A stretch of 64,000 nt of DNA from Coniochaeta sp. PMI_546 (Eukaryota; Ascomycota; Sordariomycetes; Coniochaetales; Coniochaetaceae), in assembly GCA_021432605.1 (NCBI GenBank), contig MU271147.1, forward strand, positions 1,860,001-1,924,000, written 5' to 3'. Numbering within the stretch: position 1 is the stretch's first letter; each line of letters starts with the position of its first letter. Under the pieces are notes generated by a model. It was not told the origin of the DNA, did no database searches, and worked only from the letters and a program-made list of their open reading frames with translations. Position numbers and translations under genes: made by a program. Below are positions 25,256-36,123 of this stretch, in pieces.

Positions 25256-26369
25256 GCGAGCGGCAACACACGGCGACAGGTTCCTTCGAAATAGGCAGTA
25301 GCCCATCTACCTTCACTACCAGACGCATCATTTACTTTCTGTAATACATTGGGGTTCAGCATAGGGGGCACAGGCATCGGCGTTTTAGAAGGGTGCCCTT
25401 CGGGGATTTTACGGATATACACAAATCGAGGACGGACCAGAGTCTGTATAGAGGATTCGCACACGAATCGACATTTTGAAGCAAGTTGAAGAGGACAGGC
25501 CGGAGCTGGAGCTGGAGCTGGAGCTGGAGCCGCTCTCGGTCATGCCGTGTACATATAAAAAAAAAAAGGACGGAAAAATACGATGGTGGGGAGCTGAGGC
25601 TCTTGGTGTTGTACGACACGCACACCAGTACAATATATCATGGACAAACTCGGTTATCTGTGTTGCCAAATTGATCGACTCGAGAGGTAGTGAAACTGGG
25701 GCGAATATGAGATGATAATGCCAAGAGGATGGTACAGGTGAACAGTCGTAGCCGAGATGGAGCCTCCCCAAGGCACGGCATATCTGATCGGTTCGTCCAT
25801 CCAGAGTGTCCATCCAGAGCTAATCCACTTGAGACTCGGGAATAACTTGACTTCGCAGGGGATATATCGTACATATAGACATCAAGTCCAATCAGAACAT
25901 GGAATGAACTGTCCCTGTGCCAGATCTCCACCAGCAGCGATATCGCATTCCCTAGACTTTACCACAGTAGGGAAGAGAGGAGTCTTTTGCAGCATCTGCT
26001 GTGGCTAACATAACATGGCCGATGACAACCGCGAACCCCGCATCTCTACCCCAGGAAAATCAGGGGAACCCAAGTGGTGGGATCCCTGGAATTGGAGGCT
26101 TGCCAAGCCTCAATACCCCAAGCTTGAGAGAAAGCCTGTGACGTTTGCGGGGTCGAGGACGACCTCCTCCTCTTGGTCGCTCCGGAGGGGGGGGGAGGGG
26201 GTTGTTGATAATCTTGTCCTTTTTCCTGCTCTTCCAGCTTCGATCCTCAGGGCATCATCATATATAATTTGAGGATCAGATATGTTGATCTCCTCGTGAT
26301 ATTGTGTCCCCTTTTTGCTTCCTCGGATATACTGGTTCCTCTCCCCTAACCTAGGACACTGCGTTTGCA
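25256..26369. other. Intergenic stretch between GT32 and acyl-CoA synthetase genes
   Basis: It holds the GGAGCT tandem repeat (25502-25525) and a run of A's near 25557-25567. An 85-codon plus-strand frame from ATG 26015 (MADDNREPRISTPG...) has no motif and ends before the next gene. I regard it as leader or chance ORF, although a short gene cannot be excluded. Confidence 0.45.
25502..25525. repeat. Tandem hexamer (GGAGCT)x4
   Basis: Four perfect copies of GGAGCT followed by a GGAGCC variant, about 250 bp downstream of the GT32 gene stop. A simple repeat, probably in or near its 3' untranslated region. Confidence 0.9.
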
Positions 26370-28492
26370 ATGTTGATCCCCACTCGGTCGTTGCCGAGGT
26401 TGTCGAGGAGATGTGGCTTTGGTGTTTGTCCAGGACGACCAATACGCCGGTCGATGCACCCGGCGGCGGCGAGATGTTGGTATAGTGGTCTGACGACGAG
26501 CATAAGTCATGGCCCCGACGAGGTAAGCATCACGTCCGCTCTCACAACAAAACTAAAGCTAATGTGAATCTACAGCCCCCATTGCTCCCACATACCATAC
26601 CGGAGCACTTCGCCTCCATAGTGTCCCGGTTCGGCGACCACAATGCCGTGATAACGCGGTCCCCTACCGCCGGGCCAGACACCCTCACGTCACATACCAT
26701 CCCCCAAGCCATCGAGACGACCCTGACCTACGAGGCGCTAGACCTGACATCCAACGCCCTAGCCCACTCTCTGCGATCCCTGGGCGTCAAGAAGGGCGAC
26801 CGCGTAGCCGTCAGCCTCGGCAACTGCCCCGAATTCGCAGCCCTCACGTACGCCATCTTCAAGCTGGGCGCCATCCTCGTACCTCTCAACCCGGGCTTCA
26901 ACGCCAAGCAAGTGACCGCCGCCCTCACCCACCTCGGAGTCGAGCTGCTCATCATCGGCGCCGTCACGGACCTAGCCTACAAGCCGTGCCGCGGACGCTC
27001 CAACCTCCCCCTCCTGCAAGCCCTGGTCCCCGACCTCTCGTCAACCAAACTCGAATCCCCAACGGTCCCAACCCTCAAAACAATCGTGGTAGCAGACAAC
27101 ACCCCCTCCCACCCCCTCATCTCAATCCCCCTATCCTCCTACCCCTGCCTAACCCCCTTCTCAACCCTCCTGCCCCAAGGCTTCCACCGTCCCCCCTCCC
27201 CCTCCTCCCCCTCCACCCGGCCCATCGTGCCCGACTCCCCGCTCTCGGCAGCAGAAACGATCAACATCCAATTCACCTCCGGCACGACCTCTCACCCGAA
27301 GGCGGCCATGCTCAGCCACACCAGCATCCTGAACAACGGGGCCCTGATCGCGGCCCGCATGGGCCTGGCGCCGGACGACAGGATCGTCTGCCCCCCGCCG
27401 CTCTTCCACTGCTTCGGCTGCGTGCTGGGCTACATGGCCACCGCCACCACGGGGGCGGCCATTCTCTTCCCGTCCCCGGCCTTCGACCCCCTGGCCTCGA
27501 TCCGCATGGCGGGCGAGCACAGGGCCACGGGCCTGTACGGCGTGGCGACCATGTTCGTGGCCATGCTGGAGCTGATGGCGCAGCAGCAGCAGCAGCAGGG
27601 CCGGACGGGAGGGGGGGAGGGTCCGGCCCTCGACCCGGGGCTGATAGAGGCCCTCCCCTCGCACCTGAGGAAAGGCATCGCGGCGGGGAGCAGCGTGCCG
27701 GAGTCGCTGATGCGGAGGCTGTACGAGAAGATGGGGCTGGGGGAGCTGGTGATCTGCTACGGGATGACGGAGACGGCGCCCGTGAGCTGCATGACGGCGC
27801 CGTCGGACCCGGAGGGGAGGAGGACGGGGAGCGTGGGGAGGGTGATGCCGCACACCAGGGTCAAGGTTGTGGACCCGGCGGACCGGGGGAGGGTGGTCCC
27901 CGTCGGGGAGAGGGGGGAGCTGGCGGCGGCGGGGTACCTGGTCATGAAGGGGTACTGGGGGGATGAGGAGAGGACGAGGGAGGTCAGGGTCGAGGAAGGG
28001 GATGGGGTTTGGATGTACTCGGGCGACGAGGCGAGGATGGATGCCGAGGGGTATGTGGAGATTACGGGGCGGATTAAGGATTTGATTATCAGGGGTGGGG
28101 AGAATATACATCCGCTGGAGATTGAGAATGTGCTGTTCCAGCATCCGTTGATTGCGGAGGTTAGTGTTGTGGGGGTGCCGGACGAGAGGTACGGGGAGGC
28201 TGTGGGGGCGTTTGTGGTGCTGCATAAGGGCGTGCATGGGGTCGAGGGCGAGGGGGAGGAGGTTGAGGGCGTGCAGGCTGCTACTCGGGGGGTGGGCGAG
28301 GGCAAGACAACGCGGATGACCAAGGAGGAGGTCAGGGAATGGGTGCGCACGCATCTCAGCCCGCATCTGGTGCCCAAGTATGTGTTCTGGGTGGACGAGT
28401 ATCCGAAGACGGCGAGCGGGAAGATACAGAAGTTCAAGCTGAGGGATAGGGCGAGGCGGTTGGTGCACGGGGAAGGAGAGGCGACTGGGTAG
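26370..28492 (+). CDS. AMP-forming acyl-CoA synthetase (ACSF2-like), probably mitochondrial
   Basis: Activates a carboxylic acid with ATP to an acyl-AMP and transfers it to CoA. Exons 26370-26522 and 26576-28492 give 689 aa. The 51-residue first exon is Arg-rich with hardly any acidic residue (RSLPRLSRRCGFGVCPGRPIRR), as in a mitochondrial presequence. It runs into ISHGPDE and then PPLLPHTIPEHFASIV across the intron. The adenylation signature is FTSGTTSHPKAAMLSH (about 284-299), with S and A where many relatives have G. Downstream come YGMTETAP, YSGDEARMDAEGYVEITGRI, the hinge/CoA region RGGENIHPLEIE and the C-terminal PKTASGKIQKFKLRD with the catalytic lysine. Medium-chain or related acids are plausible substrates; I cannot assign one. 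A Gln6 run (27581-27598) and a Gly/Glu-rich C-terminal insert look like low-complexity expansions. GC is very high compared with flanking DNA. Confidence 0.9.
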
Positions 28493-29507
28493 AGGTCCCC
28501 CTTTTGCACGATGGTTCTAGACTTACTGAGGCAAATGCACGTGTATAATTGACGATGGAAATCAGCATTCGATAGCCCTCCGAGTCAGCTGCCATAGTGA
28601 GTATGTTGTCCAGAGGAGCATTAGTGGCTCGTGGACACGGGGTCCTGGTAGTTGTGCTATAGCTGCATCTTCCCGGGATATCATGACTAAAAAGTCTTTG
28701 TTTACATATGGTGAGCAGTTCACAGCCAGGAGAATATTACTTTGATTGTATACTCGACGACGGCAAGTGCAAGGTCTCTCCATGTGATGATCTCGTGTTG
28801 GCCAGCACGCTCCTTGGTTCCGATTGGGCCACGCATATTGAAGGTGGTGCTGACACCTCGTGATATTCAGACTTGGACTCGTATCAAGCCGCTCCACCAG
28901 CCTGGACCGAGGGCTCACTATTTTTGTCCCATCGATCTCCAAATACCGGCGTCAAGGTTTGGCTAATCCGCGCCTTAGGGCTGAGATTTTGACCCCGGAT
29001 TCCCTGCACAGATCTTCCACTATTCTACCATCATCAGCATCCGCCAATCTGGTGAGGAGGGTAGAGGCTGTTGATCACGTACACGTCTGACCGTCAATTC
29101 GAGACCGCAATTGCTATTACTCCATCGAATACTATTTGTGTCTCTTCAAATTACGAGACGTGGCAGCTTTGTTGGTCGAGTCTGACAGACATCCATACAG
29201 GATGCAGCTGAGGCCTGGAGACAGTCGTGTGATCCTTACCGTACTTCTGCAACGTCGTATCCTTCATTGCGGCGACTTCTTGACCGTGATGGATCACAAG
29301 CTGCTTACCGGCGAGCCTGTTGGTCAGAACAGATACAATCATGAATAGATCATAAGCTCAAGGCTGCTCCTCCTTCAGGTGTATAAGACCACGACTCCTA
29401 CGTTCGGGAACATGATAATCAAACCATTCAACTAGCATCCGCACCTGAACGAAACAGACACACAATCAGATCAACAATTATATCCAACCAAAAAAGTCAT
29501 CACCAAG
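28493..29507. other. Intergenic stretch, 1 kb
   Basis: A 126-codon minus-strand frame (28562-28942) and a 70-codon plus frame (29136-29348) carry no motif. The last 100 bases are A/C-rich (ACACAATCAGATCAACAATTATATCC), a typical leader of the small secreted protein gene that follows. Confidence 0.5.
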
Positions 29508-29847
29508 ATGAAGACGTCCGCAGCCATCATCCTCGCCATCACTGCCGCCGCCACCGCGGCCCCGACCGTACTCGAATCCAGAGCAGTCTGCAAGCCGGCC
29601 ACATACAGCTGCGCTCTGAACCCGACCACGCACGGCCAGGGATGGCAGGTCTGCGACACTCAGGGCAACTGGGTCGTAAGTCATTCATCGTCACACATCC
29701 TCTGTGGCAACCCAGCAGCGGACAACTAACACGGAAGCGAAACAGTTTGCCGGAGACTGCCCGCCGAACACCCACTGCGAGTTTTATGCTCCTAGTGGCA
29801 GCCCTTATTGCGTCCCCGCGGGATTCAAGTTTCCTACCAAGGACTGA
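29508..29847 (+). CDS. Small secreted cysteine-rich protein, 89 aa
   Basis: Exons 29508-29675 and 29746-29847 flank a 70-bp intron with donor GTAAGT, a CTAAC branch element (29736-29740) and acceptor CAG. The start context is CACCAAGATGAAG. A clear signal peptide (AAIILAITAAATAA) precedes a short propeptide-like segment ending in LESRA, where a kexin-type or other cleavage could occur. The mature domain of about 65 residues has six cysteines: VC, SC, VC, DC, HC and YC, spaced as in compact disulphide-knotted fungal extracellular proteins. No named family is recognisable. Size, cysteine content and secretion make it an effector-like or cell-surface candidate, but function is unknown. It stands next to a second, probably damaged secreted-protein locus at 30444. 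Confidence 0.8.
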
Positions 29848-30443
29848 TCGCCCACAATGGCTCGCCGGCAGTTGAGAGGACTAGCCACGGGTGATCTTGC
29901 CATGTGATGTAGCATATATAGGGCAGTCGTTGCTGGCGGATGGTTAGGAAGACTGTCTGGAGATTGGGTCCGAGCTACGTCCTCTGGTGTATATATTGAG
30001 CCAAGGTGAACACGCAGCTGTTCTCTTGCAATGACACAATAGACCTCGATTGCTGGTGAATCTCCGGTCTTTATCATTCATGATATGGCGTTGGTGGCGT
30101 TCTCTGTCTTGGATTTGCTGTTGGTTCATTGGGAAACGTACACTGCTCGTCGTTGCCCTTTCAACAAGAAGAGGAAAATGCGGCAGATCAATTCCAATTG
30201 CAAAGTGCGTGACGGACTGGAGGCGGGATATGATGGCTGGTATCTACAATAATGCGACCTCATACTGTCATTACCAGGGCCCTATTGTGATCGTCGTGTA
30301 GATATACACGTGTGACTGACTTTCGAGTGCTTGCTTTTGAAGCATATCTTGTACCAAAGCCATGCCTTCAAGATGTCTTCTTTCCCTTGAATATCAGTAT
30401 TGCAGATAGGACTCCGAACTCTTCGTCAACACCATACTGCGAC
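29848..30443. other. Intergenic stretch between two secreted-protein loci
   Basis: No gene seen. The ORFs here (e.g. 30050-30301) have no motif. It contains the 3' end region of the 29508 gene and the leader of the 30444 locus. Confidence 0.5.
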
Positions 30444-30830
30444 ATGAACCGCGTCTTCGTTGTCATCCTCACCCTCGTTATCGTCGCCTCGATTTCAATG
30501 GAATCAGACACCACAACTGAACCCTCCAGGAACCGTGCTCTCGAAGTTCTCAACCGGTCCGAGGTTGACGAACGGCAAGTCCATGATTATACCGAAAAGA
30601 CTGGGAAATGCACCACCATCCCAGAGCTTCCAAACCTTCTGTGCTGTTGGTCTGGTAGAAGACAGGAAACCAGGGTGGACAAACGAGGCTGCGGGAGCAC
30701 CGTCGGTGATATAACGGGAACGAACAACGCTCAACACTCGTCATTTTTATACGAAGCACTCACATTACAGAGATACATGCGAGCTCTGCCAAACAACGTC
30801 GCCCTGTCTTGTTCGCCTCGTGTCGCATGA
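30444..30830 (+). CDS. Candidate small secreted cysteine-rich protein, frame possibly broken
   Basis: ATG 30444 opens a 128-codon frame with a good signal peptide (MNRVFVVILTLVIVASIS) and an acidic propeptide-like segment (SEVDERQVHDYTEKTGKC). After about 30610 the frame gives a less convincing tail. The +1 frame over 30612-30701 reads SQSFQTFCAVGL then KPGWTNEAAGA, and after a possible 69-bp intron 30702-30770 (weak donor GTCGGT, acceptor ACAG) it continues as DTCELCQTTSPC. This looks more like the Cys/Trp-rich body of a small secreted protein. Either the annotated frame is right as it stands, or a one-base change near 30,605-30,620 has broken the gene. I cannot decide; the resemblance to secreted families is from memory of patterns, not a search. 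It runs tail-to-tail with the minus-strand dehydrogenase, about 90 bp apart. Confidence 0.4.
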   Translation: MNRVFVVILTLVIVASISMESDTTTEPSRNRALEVLNRSEVDERQVHDYTEKTGKCTTIPELPNLLCCWSGRRQETRVDKRGCGSTVGDITGTNNAQHSSFLYEALTLQRYMRALPNNVALSCSPRVA

Positions 30831-30918
30831 AGCTCTCCAGGTTATGCTACCACCCATGATTCAGGCGACCCTCGGTGCCAAGTTCTCTCCTACCGCCAGC
30901 CCAACATTGACGCGCCCC

Positions 30919-31722
30919 TCACGCCTCAGGCCAGTTCCTGTTATACACGATACACGACCCGTTCGCATTCGCCGCAATATCCTCATCCGTCAAAAACAGA
31001 ATATACTTCGCCACACTCGCCAGCGGCAAGCTCCTCGTCGGATCGAACTTGCTCTGCGTCTCGTTGATCGCCTGGAACATCTCATGGTGGAAATACGCCC
31101 CCGTCGCCATCCCCTCGGCGATATTCGTGTCCGCCATGCCACCCAGCAGCAGCGCAGAGCAGTAGATCCCCTTCGGACCGTAGAACCCGGCCGTGTTCTT
31201 GGTCAACCCCACAACCCCGGCCTTGGAGACGGTATAGGCCACGCCGGAGCTCATGCCACGATAACTCGCATTTGACCCAATGTTGATGATCGAGCCCCCC
31301 TTGGGCTCCTGGGTCTCCATCCGGTTGACGGCGACCTTGGTCGCCAGGTACGACCCCGTCAGGTTGACGCCGATGACGCGATCCCACTCGGCCTTGGAGC
31401 AGGCGCCGACCGGGGTGAAGTTGTCCATTACCCCGGCATTGTTGACCAGGATGTCGAGGCGGCCGAACTTGGCTACTGCGGCGTCGACCAGGGATCTGAG
31501 GGAGTCCTCGGAGGTGACGTCTGCTTGCTGGGCTAGGAACCTGCCGGCGTGGGACTCGGTCTGGGACCATGCGTCTGATACCGAGGAGACGCGGGACTGG
31601 TTGATGTCGCAGATGACTACGTTGGCGCCGGCGTTGAGGAAGGTCTCGGCGATGACTTTGCCCAGGCCGCCGCCGGCGCCGGTGACGAGGACTGTCTTGC
31701 CTTGGGCTGAGAGGGTGGTCAT
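30919..31722 (-). CDS. Short-chain dehydrogenase/reductase (classical SDR)
   Basis: A single-exon 267-aa NAD(P)-dependent oxidoreductase of ordinary SDR length. The Rossmann glycine motif TGAGGGLG is at residues 14-21, followed by D39 after the second strand (VVICDI), which usually favours NAD(H). NNAG is at 94-97 and the catalytic Ser150, Tyr163 and Lys167 lie in GSNAS and YTVSK. GGMADTN after the sixth strand matches the usual cofactor-contact region. It resembles 3-oxoacyl-[ACP] reductase/glucose dehydrogenase-like SDRs; the substrate is not predictable. The start ATG lies 108 bp downstream of a TATA-like element on the same strand. Neighbouring genes do not form an obvious pathway with it. 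Confidence 0.9.
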   Translation of the reverse strand: MTTLSAQGKTVLVTGAGGGLGKVIAETFLNAGANVVICDINQSRVSSVSDAWSQTESHAGRFLAQQADVTSEDSLRSLVDAAVAKFGRLDILVNNAGVMDNFTPVGACSKAEWDRVIGVNLTGSYLATKVAVNRMETQEPKGGSIINIGSNASYRGMSSGVAYTVSKAGVVGLTKNTAGFYGPKGIYCSALLLGGMADTNIAEGMATGAYFHHEMFQAINETQSKFDPTRSLPLASVAKYILFLTDEDIAANANGSCIVYNRNWPEA

Positions 31723-33107
31723 GGTGTGGTGTGATGGGGGAGTGGGAGGAGGTGTTCTTGGCTTATTTCTGCTTTGTTTGTGCTTGAAGTCGTGCTTGCT
31801 AGTAGGTCAAGATTTCCAAGTACGTGAGGGTATTTATATACATGTGCTTTCCACAGCCGAGGCGACTGTCGGTGACCTCTGATCGCCGCAAGACGGTATG
31901 GTGCTACCCATTGTTGGCGTATTCGGGTTCCATATAGCAGGCTTCTCGAATACGCAGGGTCTCCTTGCTGGAGGGGGCCTGCCAGACATATTCGGTCCAC
32001 CATGGAGTAGGTATACACGATGTGTTGGACATCCTCGTTGGCAATAGAAGGGGGTCACTGCAGTAGAAGGGTGCATTGCTTCTCTTTTGTGTCTCTCGGT
32101 GCATCGTTGATCACAGCGAGGTATCTAGCATCCTATACTCAGGAAAAGATTTGGTGATCACTGTCCTCGAAAGCTTTTCAATCGTTTTTTCCGCGGATGT
32201 CGTACGGATCTCCTAGTGTGTAATGGCTTGAGCTGATCGTGGTGGCTGTTGATCGTGGTCTAGTCAAGTGCTAGCGGAGCTCGAGTCTAGATCAAGCGGG
32301 GTTCGACTGCCAGGTTGATATAGGACCCGCATGCACACGAATACGATTGCGAAACGGCTTCAGTGAGACGACGACGTCAGTGCCTCGTTCAGGGCACATC
32401 GCGTGGGCGGAGGGTGTCGGTAGCGTTGCGAATGGGGCATTAGAAGAGGTATGGTTACATCAAGGACCGTGATAACAGCTGGGAGATACCACGACGAGTA
32501 AAATCCGGATCCAAAGACGCAAGATTGTCACTGCGCAGGCATTCTTGATGAGCAACTCGCGAGCAAGGATGTCCGCTCTATCAATTCGAAGGCCATTCCA
32601 AAGGGCAGCTGCACGGCGAGTAGTTGTAGAGAGAGAAGTTGTACATGCGCCGAGGAAACAGAGACCTGGCCATCACATGAACAAGGGTCGAAGATATTCG
32701 ATGTCTTCACAGGCTTGGCCAGAAACGAGGTCTCCCTGTCTTTTATGTATGCTGTCAGCCAAACCCGCAGACCATCCAATTCAAGCTTTGAATCATGCCG
32801 GCCCGATATGTTACGGCAAATCGAGATTATCTAGGTTGGTTTACAGGTGTAAAGGTGTAGGGTAGCACAGCAGATTGCTGGATCTTGCACCAAAATGTGG
32901 GGAAATCAGGGACCAATTCAATGTGGAGTTGCGCCGCTGGAGAAATCCAGTCTGATTGGATACCGTGTTGCTGGTTCAAAGCTCCAATTTTCTAACTTCG
33001 GACGTCAGACAACATTTCCATCTTTGACGAGATTGAAGGCGATTGCAGACATGTCCTAACATCGCTGTCGACGCTTGAGCAAAGGGTCTTTCCGAAAGCG
33101 TGTCACA
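31723..33107. other. Intergenic region between divergent SDR and tRNA dehydratase genes
   Basis: It contains the putative TATA element of the SDR gene (31831-31840). Otherwise only short unsupported frames (e.g. 32545-32865, +; 32528-32779, -). Confidence 0.5.
31831..31840 (-). promoter_or_regulatory. TATA-like element upstream of SDR gene
   Basis: The minus strand reads TATATAAATA, about 109 bp before the SDR start codon at 31722, a typical distance when the leader is short. Confidence 0.5.
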
Positions 33108-34759
33108 ATGGACTCGTTAACCTCCAATTCGAAAGTGCAGCTCGCCGCGACAGCAATCGTCTCGGCTGCCGTCGCCGCAACCGCAGTCCTCAGCCTCCAA
33201 CGCCTTCAAAATCAAGAGCCCTCCAGTTCCAGGCTATCGAAGTCCTACCCAAGCCATGATGAGGATGCTCCTCCAAAGGTACAAGCACTGCGATCTTGAT
33301 CTGAATGGGACAAGAGGGTATGACTCCTGACTGACATCTCCTATCACAGGCACCCGTCAGCCTCGACCACATCTCCACCATCACCAACGCCGACAAAGAA
33401 GACGCCCGGAACGCCCTCCTAGCCCAGCGCGCCCTTGCCGGCTCCTTCGACAACGAGCTTATCCTCGAGCAGCTCGCGCGAAACCGGGTATTCCTCACAC
33501 CAGAAGGTCTCGATAAGCTCCGTTCCGCCTTTGTGGTCGTCGTCGGCTGCGGCGGTGTCGGCTCACATTGCGCCTCGGCGCTAGCACGCTCGGGAGTCGG
33601 ACGGTTGCGATTTATAGACTTTGACCAGGTCACCCTCAGTTCGCTGAACAGGCATGCCGTCGCAACACTAGCCGACGTGGGACTGAGCAAGGTGCAGTGT
33701 CTTCGCCGGAGACTGGTCGCCATCACGCCTTGGGTCGGGTTCGACTTATGCCTGGAGAAGTTCGACGGACAGAGCGCCGGCCGCTTGCTGGGTAATTGGG
33801 AAGATGGGCAGAAGCCAGATTTTGTGGTTGATGCCATCGACAATATCGACTCGAAGGTGGAGCTGCTGAAGTACTGCCACGATCACAAGCTACCTGTTAT
33901 ATCGTCCATGGGCGCTGGCTGCAAGAGCGATCCGACCAGGATTGTGGTCGGCGACATCGGAACTAGCACTGATGACGGTCTTTCTCGGGCCACGAGACGG
34001 CGGCTGAAGTTAAAGGGCGTTACCAGTGGCATCCCAGTGGTCTATTCGACTGAAAAGGAGGGAGAGGGTAAAGCGAAACTGCTGCCTTTACCAGACGAGG
34101 AGTTTCAGAAGGGCAAGGTCGGCGATCTCGGAGTCCTGCCCGACTTTCGCGTCCGGATACTACCGGTTTTGGGCACTATGCCTGCTGTGTTCGGATACAC
34201 GGTGGCTAACCACGTTATTTGCAGCATTTCGGGTGAGCTCAACCCCTTGTTCACACAAACCTGTCTTCATACTGACAGACAAACAGGATACCCACTGGAT
34301 TACGTCCCTGGAAAAGCTCGCGATAAGATGTACGACGGGATTCTTGCCTTCGTACAGAGTAGTGAAGAGAAGATCGTCCGCCGCGAGATCAAGATAGCCC
34401 CGGACGAAGGACTCGGGCTAAAGATACCACTCAACCCGGGGGACATTGCATTCCTGGTCGAAGATTTGTACAAGGGCAAGAGCGTCGTCACTGGACTGCC
34501 GACCAAACTCGTCCTTATCAGGTGGCGGAAGCCTGCGGGCAGCGCATTAGTCAGGATCGGACAAGGAGAAGACGAGCAAAAGTCGTCGACTGTCAGAATA
34601 CACGACTTGGTTTGCATGACGAAGGAGGAAGCGATACGGCACCAGAAAGAAGTATTGCATGGGAGCAAAACACACGAGGACCTCTACAGTCGGGACACGA
34701 TAGAGCTTGTAGAAGCCAAGCTCAAGGAGGCTCGGGAGTATGAAAAGTATAGACAATAA
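33108..34759 (+). CDS. tRNA threonylcarbamoyladenosine dehydratase (Tcd1/TcdA family)
   Basis: An E1-like enzyme that uses ATP to dehydrate t6A at position 37 of ANN-decoding tRNAs to its cyclic form. Exons 33108-33278, 33350-34232 and 34287-34759 encode 508 aa; introns are 71 bp (GTACAA...CAG) and 54 bp (GTGAGC...CAG). The start at 33108 is preferred over an upstream in-frame codon at 33075. Residues 10-30 form a membrane span (AATAIVSAAVAATAVLSL), as in yeast Tcd1/Tcd2, which sit in the mitochondrial outer membrane. The family entry segment QRALAGSFDNELILEQLARNRVFL precedes the ThiF/MoeB nucleotide loop GCGGVGSHCASALARSGVG (about 123-141), then DFDQVTLSSLNRHAVA, DAIDNIDSKVELL and SSMGAGCKSDPTRI. 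The fungal C-terminal extension ends charged. Confident at family level. Confidence 0.93.
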
Positions 34760-35424
34760 TGGCAATTACAGCACATCATAAGGCTTGTAGCCAACATAAG
34801 ATACGGCTCGATTATGAGATATGCCGACGCGTGGCCAGCTGTGCTCCGCCAACGGCCGTCCATGACAACCACGGTCTACTCAACCAAGCGCCACGGTGTC
34901 GAGTCCAGAGGGCTGATTTCTTGACCCTTTCTATCCTCTTGATCTCCTGTCTCGATGACTTGTGATTCTACGCTGCGGGACTCGTACTTTGGAGTGTGCC
35001 CGGACATTCGTCCGCCAAGCATCACCAATACCCGGAGCCGGGAAATGGCCACCGGTTTGGGCGGCGTTACAAGAACCCGAAGAGCGTTGCTTCGATCACT
35101 GAATCACGCCAGCACTGTCCCTTGCCATTCCCTTATTTCATGATTCATCAACGGGTAGGCGCCTGTGAGGCAGATATCCTGGACGCAGAGTAGCTAACAT
35201 TTCGACTATCTTGGGCCTTGATTCAGACACATGTTGGCTCTGAACAGGCAGACTCTGGGTCCAAGTGGGAGATATCAACCAGACGGGCGCAACACGGTAC
35301 GCGACCGTGGCCTATAAATAAGAGGTTCAGCAGCCCTTCATAACACCCCCTTTCTGATCCTCCACTCTTCATTGTTCCGTACACAAGCAAAAGCAGATCC
35401 TCAGTGCAAGCAACCAACGCTAAG
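34760..35424. other. Intergenic stretch with TATA element
   Basis: No gene seen. It contains a TATAAATA element at 35313-35320 and an A/C-rich leader before ATG 35425. Confidence 0.5.
35313..35320 (+). promoter_or_regulatory. TATA box of the 35425 gene
   Basis: TATAAATA, 105-112 bp upstream of the start codon and followed by a purine/A-rich leader (CACAAGCAAAAGCAG). Position and sequence are as expected for a fungal TATA promoter. Confidence 0.6.
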
Positions 35425-36123
35425 ATGACTACCACTCGCAGCTTAAACCTAAGTGACAACACCACCTACCTCTTGCTGTCGAGAGTTCCAGGAGGCTTTG
35501 TGAGCAACACCCACCTTCTGCTCCGGACCTTTCGCTGATTGACGTGCCTCTTGACCACAGGACTATGCAATTTTTGCAACGACAGACGATCCAACCACGC
35601 TCATGTTTTATGATAAATACGTCCAGGAGGGCGAGCCCATTGCGGAGCTGTTTCTCCCAAGGCATCTGCCTACACTAGATACACGAACTTGGGTACTAGC
35701 TTGGCAGGTTGCTTCTTGCGGTTACGAATGTGTGCACGATGCTTTCGATCTAGATATGTCAGCGGCCGAACAGGCCGGCTGTCCTCGACTTGAGCGGTAT
35801 CTGAAGAACCAGGCGCGCTGTTACGAGGTGTATCTTGTACTCGAGCGGACACAGAGGATTGGGTTCAGGCTACCTGAGGGAAACACATGTGAGAAAATCT
35901 CCTAGCACGGGGCCACCGTTGCAAGTGTTCTGTGGCAATCATCTAACGTTCTCACGCGCTTCCAACGCGAACAGCCCAATTCTTAGCTGAGGTTCGACGC
36001 CGAGCCGAGCATTTCAGCCTGGATGTAGGGAGAGGTTATGTCCCCGATGACAAGCTGTTAGTGATGAGTCATGACACTGTGGGAGACCATATATGCCGCT
36101 CCCCTAGATTGAACCCTCTGTGA
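35425..36123 (+). CDS. Hypothetical protein, three exons, 183 aa
   Basis: Exons 35425-35499, 35561-35888 and 35975-36123 join in phase (introns 61 and 86 bp, donors GTGAGC and GTGAGA, acceptors CAG). I do not recognise the product. It starts MTTTRSLNLSDNTTYLLLSRVP, has no signal peptide or membrane span, and contains a middle part with several cysteines and aromatic residues (WVLAWQVASCGYECVHDAF). Further on lie YLKNQARCYEVYLVLER and a C-terminal exon reading QFLAEVRRRAEHFSLDVGRG. The mix of short strands and amphipathic helices suggests a small folded domain. The TATA box and tidy introns support expression. Without exon 3 the frame would end soon after EGNTC, so the last exon is the least certain part. 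Confidence 0.65.

Noticed and set aside
24329-25306. 325-codon minus-strand ORF
   Set aside because: Antisense shadow of the GT32 gene, which has a clear family match on the plus strand.
26015-26272. 85-codon ORF just upstream of the acyl-CoA synthetase
   Set aside because: Starts with a tidy hydrophilic segment but has no family match and cannot be joined in phase to the next gene; more likely leader sequence.
26509-26522. ATG at 26509 as start of the acyl-CoA synthetase
   Set aside because: Joined to the next exon it is out of phase; the frame from ATG 26370 ends in phase at the same donor.
27161-28468. 435-codon minus-strand ORF
   Set aside because: It is antisense to the acyl-CoA synthetase exon; His/Pro/Arg-rich translation typical of a GC-rich shadow frame.
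24053-31722. Possible secondary-metabolite cluster (GT32, AMP ligase, secreted proteins, SDR)
   Set aside because: There is no backbone enzyme (PKS, NRPS, terpene synthase), transporter or pathway regulator; the AMP ligase looks mitochondrial and the GT32 Golgi-resident.
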